Below, piece by piece: positions 47,801 to 58,557 of a DNA stretch of 64,000 nt. The notes beneath the pieces are model-generated. The model saw only the letters and a list, made by a program, of their open reading frames with translations, had not been told where the DNA came from and searched no databases. The stretch lies in the NCBI GenBank assembly GCA_013399695.1, contig VXAU01001761.1, positions 441,936 to 505,935 on the forward strand, read 5' to 3'. Numbering within the stretch: position 1 is the stretch's first letter; each line of letters begins with the position of its first letter. The DNA comes from Formicarius rufipectus (Eukaryota > Chordata > Aves > Passeriformes > Formicariidae). The position numbers and the translations under genes were made by a program.

Positions 47801-48496
47801 ATAGCAGAAGCAATTGTGTTTATGCAGAGTCTACTACAGCTGGTATGTCTTAGGTATGCTTTGATAACATCTTCCAGATCAAAGCCCTAGGGAACTGTGG
47901 CAGCTTGGGAGGGAATTGAGGAATGCTTGATTTTGGATTTTGGTTTGATTTAAGCAGAATTTAAGTACAGAGCTATTCTGGTATCTCAAGGCAAGGCATT
48001 TGGGGTGCACATGGTGTACCACTACTTAAGAAACACAAAAAATAAGGCAAGTTAAGGATCTTGGGTACTTCCTGGGATATGTAACAGGAGATACCAGAGT
48101 CGTAATTTCAGTCTAAGTGCTTAGATTTCTTTAAGTTCTATTCATCACAGCTACGGTGCGTGTTCTTTACTTTCTCTTCTACCAATATGGATCCATATTT
48201 AGTGAGAGGTAATACACATCTAGGACTGAGAAGGGAGGTTAACTTGCAAATTTTATGCCATTGGTGATCCTCCTTGAACCATTGATTGCTTACTAGTTAC
48301 ATGTCCAAAAGAGAATATATGCTAAATATTGCGATGTGTCATATTGAACTACATCAAATTGGTTTCAAACAGATTTACTTTTGTCTCATCAAATAAAATC
48401 TACTTACTTAAACTTTACTCTGGAAATTGGCCTTTTGAGAATAGGAATTTGTCTATGAATGACAACGTCCCAAAACATTTTATCTGAAGTTTATTG
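44827..48496. other. Intergenic/intronic, no gene seen
   Basis: taatacctgg is tandemly duplicated at 45797-45816. A 21-base T run lies at 45950-45970 and gives the Lys run in an otherwise unremarkable minus-strand open frame of 112 codons. No exon or other repeat recognised. Confidence 0.5.
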
Positions 48497-48703
48497 ACAT
48501 GGATATTAGGGAAAATTTCTTCACTGAAAGGGTGGTCAGGCACTGAAACAGGCTGCCCCTGAAAGTAGTTGATTCACCACCTCTGAAGGTATTTAAAAGA
48601 CATGTAGATGTGGCACTTGTTGTGGACTTCACAGTGTTGGGTTAATAGTGGAACTTGATGATCTTAAGAAGCTTCAACGCTAAATTATTCTATGATTCTA
48701 TGA
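48497..48703 (+). mobile_element. CR1 LINE 3' fragment with terminal octamers
   Basis: Blocks in order are gatattagggaaaatttctt, cactgaaagggtggtcaggc, actgaaacaggctgcccctg, catgtagatgtggcacttgt, gtgttgggttaatagtggaa and cttgatgatctt. It ends in two exact tandem copies of the diagnostic CR1 octamer ATTCTATG (48687-48694, 48695-48702), so the true 3' end is intact. Truncated at the 5' side; no coding capacity. Confidence 0.95.
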
Positions 48704-51700
48704 CTTACTCTGCTTCCACAGCAGCTGTTTCTTCTAATATTAGACATGGCAGCACCAAGGAAATGAGGGACCTTCCTTTTTATGCTCATATAGTCTGCTT
48801 TGTAAATTCTGTATAGATGCAGACACATTTCCATCTGCTTTAGGTTTTTTTTTTGTTATCAGTCCCATATGCTCTGAGAAATATTTCTTATATTTGAGCA
48901 CTAGGCCTGATCAGATAATTCACAGTGAATAATTTATATGAACAAATTTAGATTGTTTTGTTTGTTAGTTGTCCGTGAGCTGGTTTTGATATTCTTGAAT
49001 ATATTCATTATTCAAAAGTATTTGCTTGGTAACTTATATGAAGAACTTAATGAGAAAAGCTTTGTGGACTGTGTGACTAGTTTAACATGAGTACTAGGAG
49101 TTTGGTGTTGTTCCTCGGGTTTTTTTAGATACTGAGTCCATACAAAATTTTTCTACTTGCCTGGGTGAATAAATTGAAGCTCTTTTTTGAGAATAATTAC
49201 ATGTAAAAGTTCAAAATTTGCTTTTCATAACAAGCAATAATCAATTATAATGTACTGCAGCTCCTTACATCCCTAAGTAAATTATTTCCATACTTCCAAT
49301 ACTGCAAATAGGCCATTCCCTTCTAAAAGGAGTTTAAGTTTTGTCCATATGGTTCTAGATGAAGGGATCATTTTTAGTTAGTCAGCCTATATTTGCTTCA
49401 TGTCTGCTCTTTAACTCCATAATTGAAAGAAAAAACAAACAAGAGTATTACTACTGCTAGCATACAAGCTACTGCTCTGACAATTCTTTAAAAAATTATT
49501 TCTTTTATCATAATTGCCAACTTTCTATTTTAAAATATAACCTTAATGTTGAGTCTATGAAAAGTTAAATATTTGATAACAAAACATCTTGACCATCGGC
49601 TTCCTATCAGAAAATTGGAACGGTTTTATATGAAATAAAAAATGCAGCTTTTGTTGTTTAGTTATGAATTATAATATTAAAAAACTAGGCAGGAAATGTT
49701 AAAAATGGATGCTCATACAGGTCTTCAGAATTCAAAGTCTGATAAAAAAATGGAATAATTCAATTACAAGATTGTTTATTTGTATTTTAAAGCTGATTGA
49801 ACTAATTTCTGTTTATTTTAGTAAAAATTACAGAGGATTTATCTGTAATTATTTCAATTAGATCCATTAAATCTTTCTGAGACATTTAGTACAGAAAACT
49901 AAGCAGAGAAAGCACAGTTGTTTTATGACTTTTAATGTTGTTTTAAGCATAGTAACCATGATTTTATTCTGAATTTTTGTTCATCGTGGCACTTGCATAA
50001 GATTGATGAAAATGCATTAAGTAGGATATATTTATTCCCTTTATATTCCTTTGGAAATGTCATTTATGTAGCACCAAAATTCTATGTTTTAGTAAGACTG
50101 CTGCATATTCGACATGTAACTGACAGATGATGTCTAAACATTATACAGGGCCATTAAAGATGACATAGAATGCACAAATATATCAGTACATGAGAAACAA
50201 AGCTGGCGAGATTTTAGAAAAAAAATCTAACATCACTGGGTGAAAGTCACAAGCAGAGTTATGTGAATTAAATAAAGGAAAGAAAATGCATCAGGAGCAA
50301 GGTAAAAAGCAAAACTCTATGAGGTAGTGCATAAAGCCTGAAATAATAAAACAAAATGGAAAAATAGTTGCATGAATCCAAGAACTAAATGGGTAGTGCA
50401 GAGTTTAATAGCCTATTTCATATGCTTGTGCAGGTCTGATTTAATCTGAGAACAATAGTTTTTCTTCTGTTTGAACATTTGGTTGGGATTTTAGACATAA
50501 GAATTCAGATCTCTTTTGTCTGTCAGGGCCTTCTCATCTCCTATCTCCCGCTAGATTTCAACTTCCAACCTCTAAAAATTTCTATGGAAAGTGCAGATCC
50601 CTACACAAATAATTTGAACCCTTTGGCACTATGTTGTTAGTTTTTAATAAATATATGTGTAAAATCTTTTAAAAATAACCCCCACATCCTCTTCCTTCTC
50701 CCAGGGCTTCATAGATCATGAGGTGGTAATTGCTGGAAGAAACAGATTTTTGGAAAGAGAGGATAGTCCCAGTCCCTATTCTAGAGTTTGACCAAATGAC
50801 TAGAAAGAAACAGACATTAAAAGGGCTAGGAGGTTGCAAAAAGAGGCCAAATGACTGAATATGAGTAGAACTCAACATAAAACCAATTAAAAGTTATCTA
50901 GCTCATAATTCATATTCTTTTATACTTTCCTTACTGGCTAGAATTTCTACAAGAGACTGGAACATGGAGAAAAATTGTTTTCAATGGTAGCATTATTTAT
51001 CTCACACTCATATTCTTGGATCTTGCTTCTGCATTATCTGTGTTTCAGAAATGTGTGTCCTCACTTGCCTCTCTGTTGGAATGAAAGGAACAGTTCACTC
51101 CAGGGACCACTCCTGTTGATAGATATGGACATGATAACACCAGTATTGCTGCCTTCTGGTCTAGCCTGCCCTGGTAAGCTTTTCATCCCCTCTAAGCTTT
51201 TCCTGTTCCACATACACCCAGTCACGTGCCACTGAAGAACTTCTACGATATACAGTCCTCACCATATATTTGACAGAACACTTAGGTGCTTGACTTTGGA
51301 CTGGAAATTTGAAGCATCAAAAGAATAGCCACTGAAGTGTTTTGCTTGACAATATCTAAAACTGCTTAAGGGTAACTGTCCTGCTCAATCACATCATGGC
51401 AATATGAACAATTAAACCAGAATATTCCAAGCTGTAAAAGAACACCTCAACTATGAGATAGCCACTTAAACTTTGTAAAAGTAACTGACAGCTTGCAATG
51501 AACTGATTGACATACTTGCACCTGAGCACACTTTGCGCAGTGGAGCTACTGGGCTACAGCTCAGATTACCTTGCCCATGTGCTTGACCATGTTCATTGAC
51601 TCAAGTGTTTTTACCTCTTCAACAGTGGGCAACGAGGCAGAAATGAAAGTTCATTGTTGAAACTACTGTAGAAAATTTGGAGCTACTCTCAGAAATTGTA

Positions 51701-53177
51701 ATAGTGACCAATTTTTTTATGTACTAATATGGTAATACTGTGGTGTAATAGTCTGTGTAAATTACACACTGAAAGCGGTGGGGACTGTCCAAAATGTATT
51801 TTTGAAAATTTTAATAAAGGTTTCTTTTTATTTAAGTATATGTAAACACTTCTTTAAATCCCTTTGCATTGGTGACGCGTGACAAATGAAGTAAATGGCT
51901 CTTCCTTATTTCATAGGTACTGCTGATTTTTTAAGAGCCTGAAAGTTAAGGTACTTAGGACCACAGGCTCTTAAACAAATGTCTGGATAGATGAAGTCTG
52001 ATTCCTTCTCAGCTGGGTCCATTTTACACATACCAAATATGCTGTAGCAAAGGCCATGGGCCCAATAATTTTTTTCTACAAATTTCCAGGTCAGTAAAGT
52101 TGGGGCTATGGACTTCGGATTTCTTCAACCTGTGTATGGTGTTCACCAATGAGCACAGTGACTAGATTGCTTTTGTGAAGTACAGGGAATGCTGCATTTT
52201 GAATCTCTCTCCTTTGCTGCCGGTCATGTCAATGTTCTGGTGGCTGATGCAAAGTCCTTGGTGTGGAACAGGTCTATACTGTGAGTCACAGAGCAGTATA
52301 CACTGTGCCTTGGGATTACATCTCTTTTTGCATGTTCTGCACCATTGCCTACAAATTCTTCTCTCAGGAACGTATTAATCAATAAATCTATTCTATTGGT
52401 TTTCCTCTTTTAAGTTTCATCTTTTCAATGATTTTTCAAAGAACTCACATTGGAGGCGATGTTCTGCAGAGCCAATGGATGAGACTGAGAGTAGATAACG
52501 CTGTGACAGTGAAGAGGATGGTCATAAGCACTGTAATGAACCATGTGCACATGTGTACAAAGGTAACAAAAAAGTTAATCTCTCAAGTAGCATTTGTTGA
52601 TATTTTACTTAGGTTTTCATTTGAATGTTAACATAACTTCCAGTAAGACTTGAATATTTCTCTAGTGAACTCATCTACTCGGTTTTGCATTGATCCATTT
52701 TGTTTTTCTTTCAACTTTATATTCTTTCCTCCCTTCTTGACTTGCGCTGCTGTTGTTTTTCTTGTGATATTATAGGGGCAGCATGGTAAAGTCTTACAGA
52801 GATCTTGCTTCAATTCAATTTGGCTCTCATGTGTTGCTCTGTTTCTTCCTGAAATTGTATTGCCATTTCCGGAGATGACATGGCAATATTTCACTTGAGT
52901 TCACCTGCCATTTTAAGTGAACCTTCATACATTTGCATTGATGACATGAAACCATGCCTAATAGAACTACAGTGTGGAGAAAGGTAAAATTAAATTAGTG
53001 TAGTTCATTGTCTGCTGTACACTGAATTGAAAGAGAAAATAAAATTGTGGATTGCTGTAACATCAATAAAAATCACATGGAATCAGTCCTAAACTACCCT
53101 CAAAATCTGTGCATGCTGATAAACAAACAATAAATATAAAATTACTCTGCTTGTTTTTGAGGAAAATAAAAAGTTGG
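48704..53177. other. Long AT-rich stretch, no gene seen
   Basis: 49400-50100 is especially AT-rich and free of recognisable repeats. At 51809-51820 ttttaataaagg offers a polyadenylation-like signal, but no open frame or splice site makes the upstream part a credible 3' exon. No named transposon identified. Confidence 0.5.
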
Positions 53178-54232
53178 TGTGGTGGGTTGACCCTGTCTGG
53201 GCACCAGATCCAAAGCTGTTCTATCACTCCTCTCCTCAGCTGCACAGGGGACTAAAATTTAATGAAAGGCTCATGGGTCAAGATAAGGGCAGGGAGAAAC
53301 CACTCACCAGTTACTGTCATAGGCAAAACAGACTTGGCTTGGGGAAGTGAGTTTATTACCAATAAAATCAGAGTAGGATAATGACAAATAAAAACCAAAT
53401 CTTAAAAACACTTTCATCCCCCACACCCTTCCCTTCTTCCTGGGCCCAGCTTCACTCCCAATTTTCTCGACAACCAGAAAGCAGCACAGGGGATCAGTCA
53501 ATGTGGACTGTGGTAAGTTCATCACACATGTTCTCTGCCACTCACTCCTCCTCAGAGAGAGGACTCCTTGCACTCTTCCCTTGCTCCAGCATGGGGTGCC
53601 TCCCACAGAAGACAGTTCTCCATGAACTTTTCCAAAGTGAGTTCTTCTCATATGCTTCAGTTCTTCACAAATTGTTCCAGTGTGGGCCCTTTCCATGGGG
53701 CACAGTCCTTCAGGAGCAAGGTGCTCTAGCATGGGTCCCTCACAGGGTTACAAGTCCTGCCACAAAATCTGCTCCAGTGTGGGCTCCACTCTCCATGGGG
53801 CCACAGATCCTGCTCCTGCGTAGGCTTCCCATGGGATCACAACCTCCTTCAGGCATCCACGTTCTCCAGTGGAGGGTCTCTAGAGGTCTGCAGAGGCACA
53901 GCTGCCTCCCTAGGGTCTTCACCATGAGCTGCAGCACCTGGAGCACCTCGTCCCACTATTCCTCACTGACCTTGGCTGTCTGCAGCGCTGCTTCTCTCAC
54001 ATATTCTCACTCTTCTCTCTTTGGTTGTGTTGCACAGTATTTTTCCTCCTTCCTAAATGTATTATCCCAAAAGTGTTGCCACTGTCACTGATAGGCTCGA
54101 CCTTGGCTAATGGTGGGTCATGGAACCAGCTGGCTCTTTTGAACTTGGGAGAAGTTGCTAGCAGCAACTTCTCACAGAAGCCACTCCTCTAGCCCCTCTT
54201 CTATCAAAACTTTACCACACAAACACAACGCA
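53178..54232 (-). mobile_element. Solo LTR of an avian endogenous retrovirus
   Basis: About 1,055 bp bounded by TG (TGTGGTGGGTTGACCC) and CA (aacacaacgca). The sequence follows an LTR type that I recall from many bird genomes: caggggactaaaattt, gaaaggctcatgggtcaaga, taagggcagggag, ttattaccaataaaatcaga, then tandem 'ctccag-tgtggg' units and a 3' part with cttctcacagaagccactcc. No internal gag/pol/env is beside it, so it is a solo LTR left by recombination. I favour the minus strand as retroviral sense because AATAAA (plus 53357-53352) would then precede a U5 of about 174 bases. The flanking hexamers agttgg and aattgc agree at 4 of 6, a possible decayed target duplication if the boundary is shifted by one base. 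Family name not assigned. Confidence 0.85.
53583..53880. repeat. Tandem repeats of 41-49 bp inside the LTR
   Basis: The phrase 'gctccag(c/t)(a/g)tggg' recurs at about 53583, 53629 (degraded), 53673, 53722, 53771, 53812 (degraded) and 53861. Each is followed by a variant of 'cccttccatggggcacagtc' or 'cttcac-aa-tgttcca'. Stop codons are rare in both strands of this array. That is why a 236-codon plus-strand frame (53381-54091) and a 142-codon minus-strand frame (53304-53732) exist, and neither should be annotated as a host gene. Confidence 0.8.
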
Positions 54233-57090
54233 ATTGCTGAAAGGAATAAAAAAGCCGCACACAAAGATTTCAAAACTGTTTTGTAGTTTTTTCAAAACAT
54301 GATTTGTTTGCTGCTTCAGCAAAAAGCACATGGATTTCTGAAGATGTCTGACTAAGTCCTTTTACAATGCTTCAAAAATTTCAAAAATTGGTGTATTGGA
54401 ATAAAGTACAAACAAACAGAAAACCCCATCAACTGTCTGTGATTCACTTTTCTGAGCAGACAATAGCATTGCACAACAGCATGAGATTGGAAGCAAGAAG
54501 ACTCCTACATCTACATGAAACTTCATGGGGATTTCAGGTAGAATATAATTATTTCATATAATTATATTATATACAAGCAGAATATAATTATGCAAAGCTG
54601 GAATTCTGTCAGGACACTGTGGTGAGCACCTATGCTTTGTGAAAAGCTTATGGGGATTTTTAATTACAATAAGTGGTCAGAATCTTAGTTTGATGTCTCA
54701 GCCAAGAGATGAATTGATACTGAACTACTAGACTCTTGGTACATGCCTGGGTAGTATGAAAATAACAGAACCATTAGACAGCTTGACTCACCTTGTAGTG
54801 ATGGCAGAATGGGCTGTATCTGAAATCTGGAACAATGATTAAAAATACTGTTGCTCGTCAACAGAAGAACAGTGATTATGAGAGATGTAACTCTGCACTC
54901 AAGATTCTTTCATTCTGGGGAAAGATATGCATCTGCTAAACATGCAGATATGTTATCTGTTCACTTCAGAAACACTTAGACAACTGAGCATCTATCCTTA
55001 AAAATTACCACAGTATGGAATAACTTTTAAGGAGTTATCATGGAATGAGTCTTATGATATGAACTCATTATGAGTTGTAGAGCCTTCACTCAGCAGAGTG
55101 GATATTACACTGGATAGCTGGATATCCAAAAGTTTCTTAACTGCTTCAGTCGTATCTGTGTAATCTATCTATCTTCTCATGTCACACCCAGCACTACTGT
55201 ATCTGAATGTCTTCCAAGTCTCTCTGGGGCAACAATTTTTTTTTCATTATTTTTGGTAATGTAATATAAACTGGAGGCTACAGTATCATTATTTTGCTGC
55301 TACCCCTGAGATATTTTTGTCAGATCATAATGTAGCAAAGTTCTTTCAAAAGAACAGAAATTAGAGTTGATACTTTGGGAAAACAGATTTGAAATGCTCA
55401 TTAGTAGCTTTTAAACTTTTCTGTTTGGGTTGTGTTAGACATTAGAGATCCGGGACTCAGCAAACGTACCTGATTCAAAGTTTTGACTGACCAAATTTTC
55501 TTTTTTTTTAAGGGTTCATATAGTAATATTCCTGTGAGTTTGTATTAGTTTTATAAAGTGATGGTAACTGTCTGACTGACAGGTTAAAGCACACACAGTC
55601 CTGTCTGAGTGGTGGCTAGATAGGATTATGAATTGGGATGCCTGGTATAGTTTTTGAAATGCTGGAAAGAGAAAGAACAAGGCAAGTAACACTGACTGAA
55701 TTTCTGCTCTGATTTTTGTGTAGCAACATACACAGATGCATATAACAGGCAATAAAATGCATTTGCCCATAGGCTCTCAACATGACGCGACCTCATTGCC
55801 AGAAACGTCAACTCATGCAAAAATATGATCCATATACAAAAAATAAACTTAACTTTAGCAGAACTGCTACTGACTTCACTGTAATTAAGTGCTAATCATA
55901 GGAGTGTTCTGTTTCGCAAGGCAGTAAACCAGTTTCCTGAGCGGATAAACTTGGAGGTCAAAGGCCGGGGAGTTGGCTCTGTTGGGGACCAGGATTGCTG
56001 CCGAGAAAGCAGCACACCTGTCCTGTTATTGTGATTATGAGACAAATGTGAATAAAGCCAGTAAAACAAAGTAACCTGAAAGTCTGGAAAATTTATTGAC
56101 AATTGTAAAGAGTGGCATGTTGTACACACAGAGAGCAGGGAGCTGGGCTATGCCGGGTCCCACAGGACAGGCTCAGCTCCCCTACATCGAGCAGATGAAG
56201 GGGAGCTCTCACAGGGCTGCAGGGCCACTGCCTCTCGGGAAAGCTGCTCTAGGTTTATAAGGTTATATTTTCCAAGCTATGAAATGAATATTTTAGTTAG
56301 TAAACTTCACAGAGAGGTTTCCAAATGCAAATAACAAATTTCATGTAGCTCTTCAGTGTAATGGGATGGAACATTTAATCTATAGTAAATAAAAATGGCA
56401 GCTGTTCCATATGTTTCAGGCAGCACTGTAAGAATTTCAACAACAGAATCAAGAAAAAAGCCATAACATTTCATGAAAGAGGTGGGTAAAGAAAAACCAC
56501 CTTTGAACCTTTGAGAATAAGTTAAAATGGCCATACTTTATTCATTGACTTGGAAAGAAAGGAAGAGGTGCTGTGATTTTTTATCAGCAGAATAGCACAT
56601 TTATCAGTAAGTAACTGGACTGTTAGTAAGCACTGGTAGGGAACATCCATCCTAGCATGAAATGCTGAGCCTTGACACAGGGAGAAGTATGGACTTACTG
56701 TTTCTGCATCATGGAGTCCAAATATCTGAGTCTCATTTCTGTGGCAAATAGACTCATATAGTTTCAAAACCAGGTCATTTTTTGATCCATCAAGAATTTT
56801 ATATGAGCAAAAAAGAAGTAGCTCTCCAACACCAGAAACAAGCAGGGAGAAAAGCAGCTCCAAACTCTAAAGCTGATGTTTTTGCACAATTATATTAAAA
56901 TTCAAAATACTCCTGACATGTAGAGAAATGAGCTTGTGAAACTTCTCGTCACGGGAATGAGTGAAACAAAGAATTCAGTTATTTTGCAAAGGCTGAGACA
57001 CTTATAATCATAAGCAAAAATATGTATATACATAACTTCACATGCAGATGCTTTTTCCAGTAGTAGATACTGCTTAAAAATCCACATATA
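54233..57090. other. Intergenic/intronic, no gene seen
   Basis: 54539-54592 has repeated agaatataattat words. 55900-56240 is slightly GC-raised. A minus-strand open stretch at 56522-56863 (113 codons) contains a good GTAAGT donor at 56698 but no clear acceptor, and is described among the findings. No transposon recognised. Confidence 0.5.
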
Positions 57091-57115
57091 TGTGTGTGTG
57101 TGTGTGTGTGTGTGT
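57091..57115. repeat. (TG)n microsatellite
   Basis: Twelve and a half uninterrupted TG units, flanked by ATATA and TATAAA. The Thr-His repeats in the minus-strand frames crossing it come from this array. Confidence 0.97.
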
Positions 57116-57519
57116 ATAAATAAGAAAGATGTTCTGGCTTGGATTCTACATGAACGCAGCTCTCCCCCACTTGCCCTTGCACTGGCACAAGATACTTCAC
57201 AAACCTTGGCAGCCTTTTCACATCTCTGTGGCACAAATCTTCTGCAGCTGGCCATCCAGAAAGTCAGAGAGAAGACCCCTCCTGTCTGCACAGTTTATTA
57301 AAAAAATTTCACATTTCCTCTACCTCATACACCGGAGTATCTGATACCAATGGTATTAGTGAATGGTGTTACAGGTGTTGGATTTAAGGTCTGATCACAT
57401 CTCACAGTCCCTGGGCTTTACTTAAATGACGACTGTCAACGTGCTCTGGTCATCCTGTGGGTCTTCAAGGTGATGAGATGATCACTTTTCTCATATGTAT
57501 GGTATGATTTTTCCCAGTG
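57116..57519. other. Intergenic/intronic, no gene seen
   Basis: No recognised feature between the TG microsatellite and the CR1 fragment. Confidence 0.5.
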
Positions 57520-57848
57520 TATGTAAATGCCATATGAGGAGATGAAAGAAGATGGCAGTGGGCCTTTTTCAGTTGTGCCCAATGACCAGACTGAAGTCAG
57601 GGGGCAGAAATTGAAATAAAAGAAATTCCATTGAATCATAAAATACCTTTTTCCTGCCTGAGTTGACAAATTCTGGGACAAGAATAAAAAGTATGCAGAG
57701 TCTCAAGGATATGATAACCTTGGAGACAAATAAACCCTACAGGACACGTCCCTGAGCATCCTGTTCTTGCTGACCCTGCTCTCCACTGTGGGGCTGACCT
57801 AGGCAATCAACAGAGCTGCCTTCTACTTCAACTGTTCTGTGAGTCTAC
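57520..57848 (+). mobile_element. CR1 LINE 3' fragment, plus strand
   Basis: agatggcagtgggccttttt, cagttgtgcccaatgaccag, gggcagaaattg, gaaattccattgaatcataa, ccttggagacaaataaaccc, tgttcttgctgaccctgctc and acttcaactgttctgtgagt follow the CR1 order 'gatgga-caggctcttttcagtggtgcccagtgac-gg ... gaaattccatctgaacataag ... cttgctctagctgaccctgc ... aaccattctgtgattctgtg'. The subfamily differs from those at 7.7 and 48.5 kb. It is truncated and noncoding. Confidence 0.85.
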
Positions 57849-57996
57849 CAAAATAACAATCAGCATACAACCAGCATGATGATCTGAGCAATCTTCCTGT
57901 ATCTTTATTGATGAAGAAAATAAGCTGCATGACTTTCACACCCCCCTGGACAGAGTATACAGTGTTAATGGAAGACAGAATTGACTTGTAATACAA
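57849..57996. other. Short spacer
   Basis: Nothing recognised between the CR1 end and the T-rich tract. Confidence 0.4.
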
Positions 57997-57997
57997 T

Positions 57998-58045
<48 letters not shown>
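57997..58045. repeat. T-rich tract: TTTTC units then 33 T
   Basis: Three TTTTC-type units lead into an uninterrupted 33-base T run (58013-58045). On the minus strand it is a poly(A). CR1 does not end in poly(A), so I do not treat it as the tail of the neighbouring minus-strand CR1. Confidence 0.95.
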
Positions 58046-58048
<3 letters not shown>

Positions 58049-58214
58049 CTAGATATTACTGATTTTCAATGATGCAGAACTAATTTATGTGCAATGACTC
58101 TCCACTCACATATATAACTGCAGTAATACTCTGGTTACTATAGAAGGCTTTTTATATACAGATCTCCATGTGTGTTGCAGAAGCATGATACAGTTACACC
58201 TGATTTCACACAAC
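58046..58214. other. Short spacer
   Basis: Nothing recognised. Confidence 0.4.
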
Positions 58215-58557
58215 CCCAGAAATTCACACTGAAAAAGACCTTAATTCCAAAGCAAATTAGCCTAATCTTTTAGATGAAGATCTTCAGGATCTCCAAAATG
58301 GAGACACCAAGACTTGTCCAGGCCATTTGCTACTGTACTTGGAAGAAGCTTTCCCTCACAGAAAAAGTCAATCCCCTTTCTGTGATTATTTTATCTATCC
58401 TGACCACAAAAAATAGGCTCTTTTCAACAGCCTTTTGTGTACTTGAAAGGTTGATGGCTCTTTTCTTGACTGAATGAGGCTGTGTTTTCTAGATTTGTGA
58501 TTACTCTCACTGACCATGCCTGGACTCCTTCCAGTTAGTCCACATCTTTATTTAATT
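58215..58557 (-). mobile_element. Old CR1/L3-like LINE fragment, minus strand
   Basis: Read on plus: ctgaaaaagacctt near the low end, then aacagccttttgtgtacttg, ctgtgttttctagatttgtg and ctggactccttccagttagt followed by ccacatcttta. This is the antisense order of an older CR1 group ('agccttttgtatacttgaaga ... catgttttctagacctttgatcat ... ctggactctctccaatttgtccacatcttt'). It is more diverged than the other CR1 copies here. Confidence 0.7.

Noticed and set aside
53304..53732. 142-codon minus-strand frame
   Set aside because: Same LTR; an antisense by-product of the stop-poor repeat array.
53381..54091. 236-codon plus-strand frame, the longest in the window
   Set aside because: It lies wholly within the ERV LTR and is kept open by the LTR's internal tandem units. 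No domain, and the translation repeats itself in step with the DNA array.
55850..55905. actgacttcactgtaattaa as another palindromic repeat relic
   Set aside because: Only a short partial match to the core, without either flanking end block.
56902..57291. 129-codon minus-strand frame with a Thr-His repeat
   Set aside because: The repeat is the (TG)n microsatellite at 57091-57115; the rest is unremarkable.
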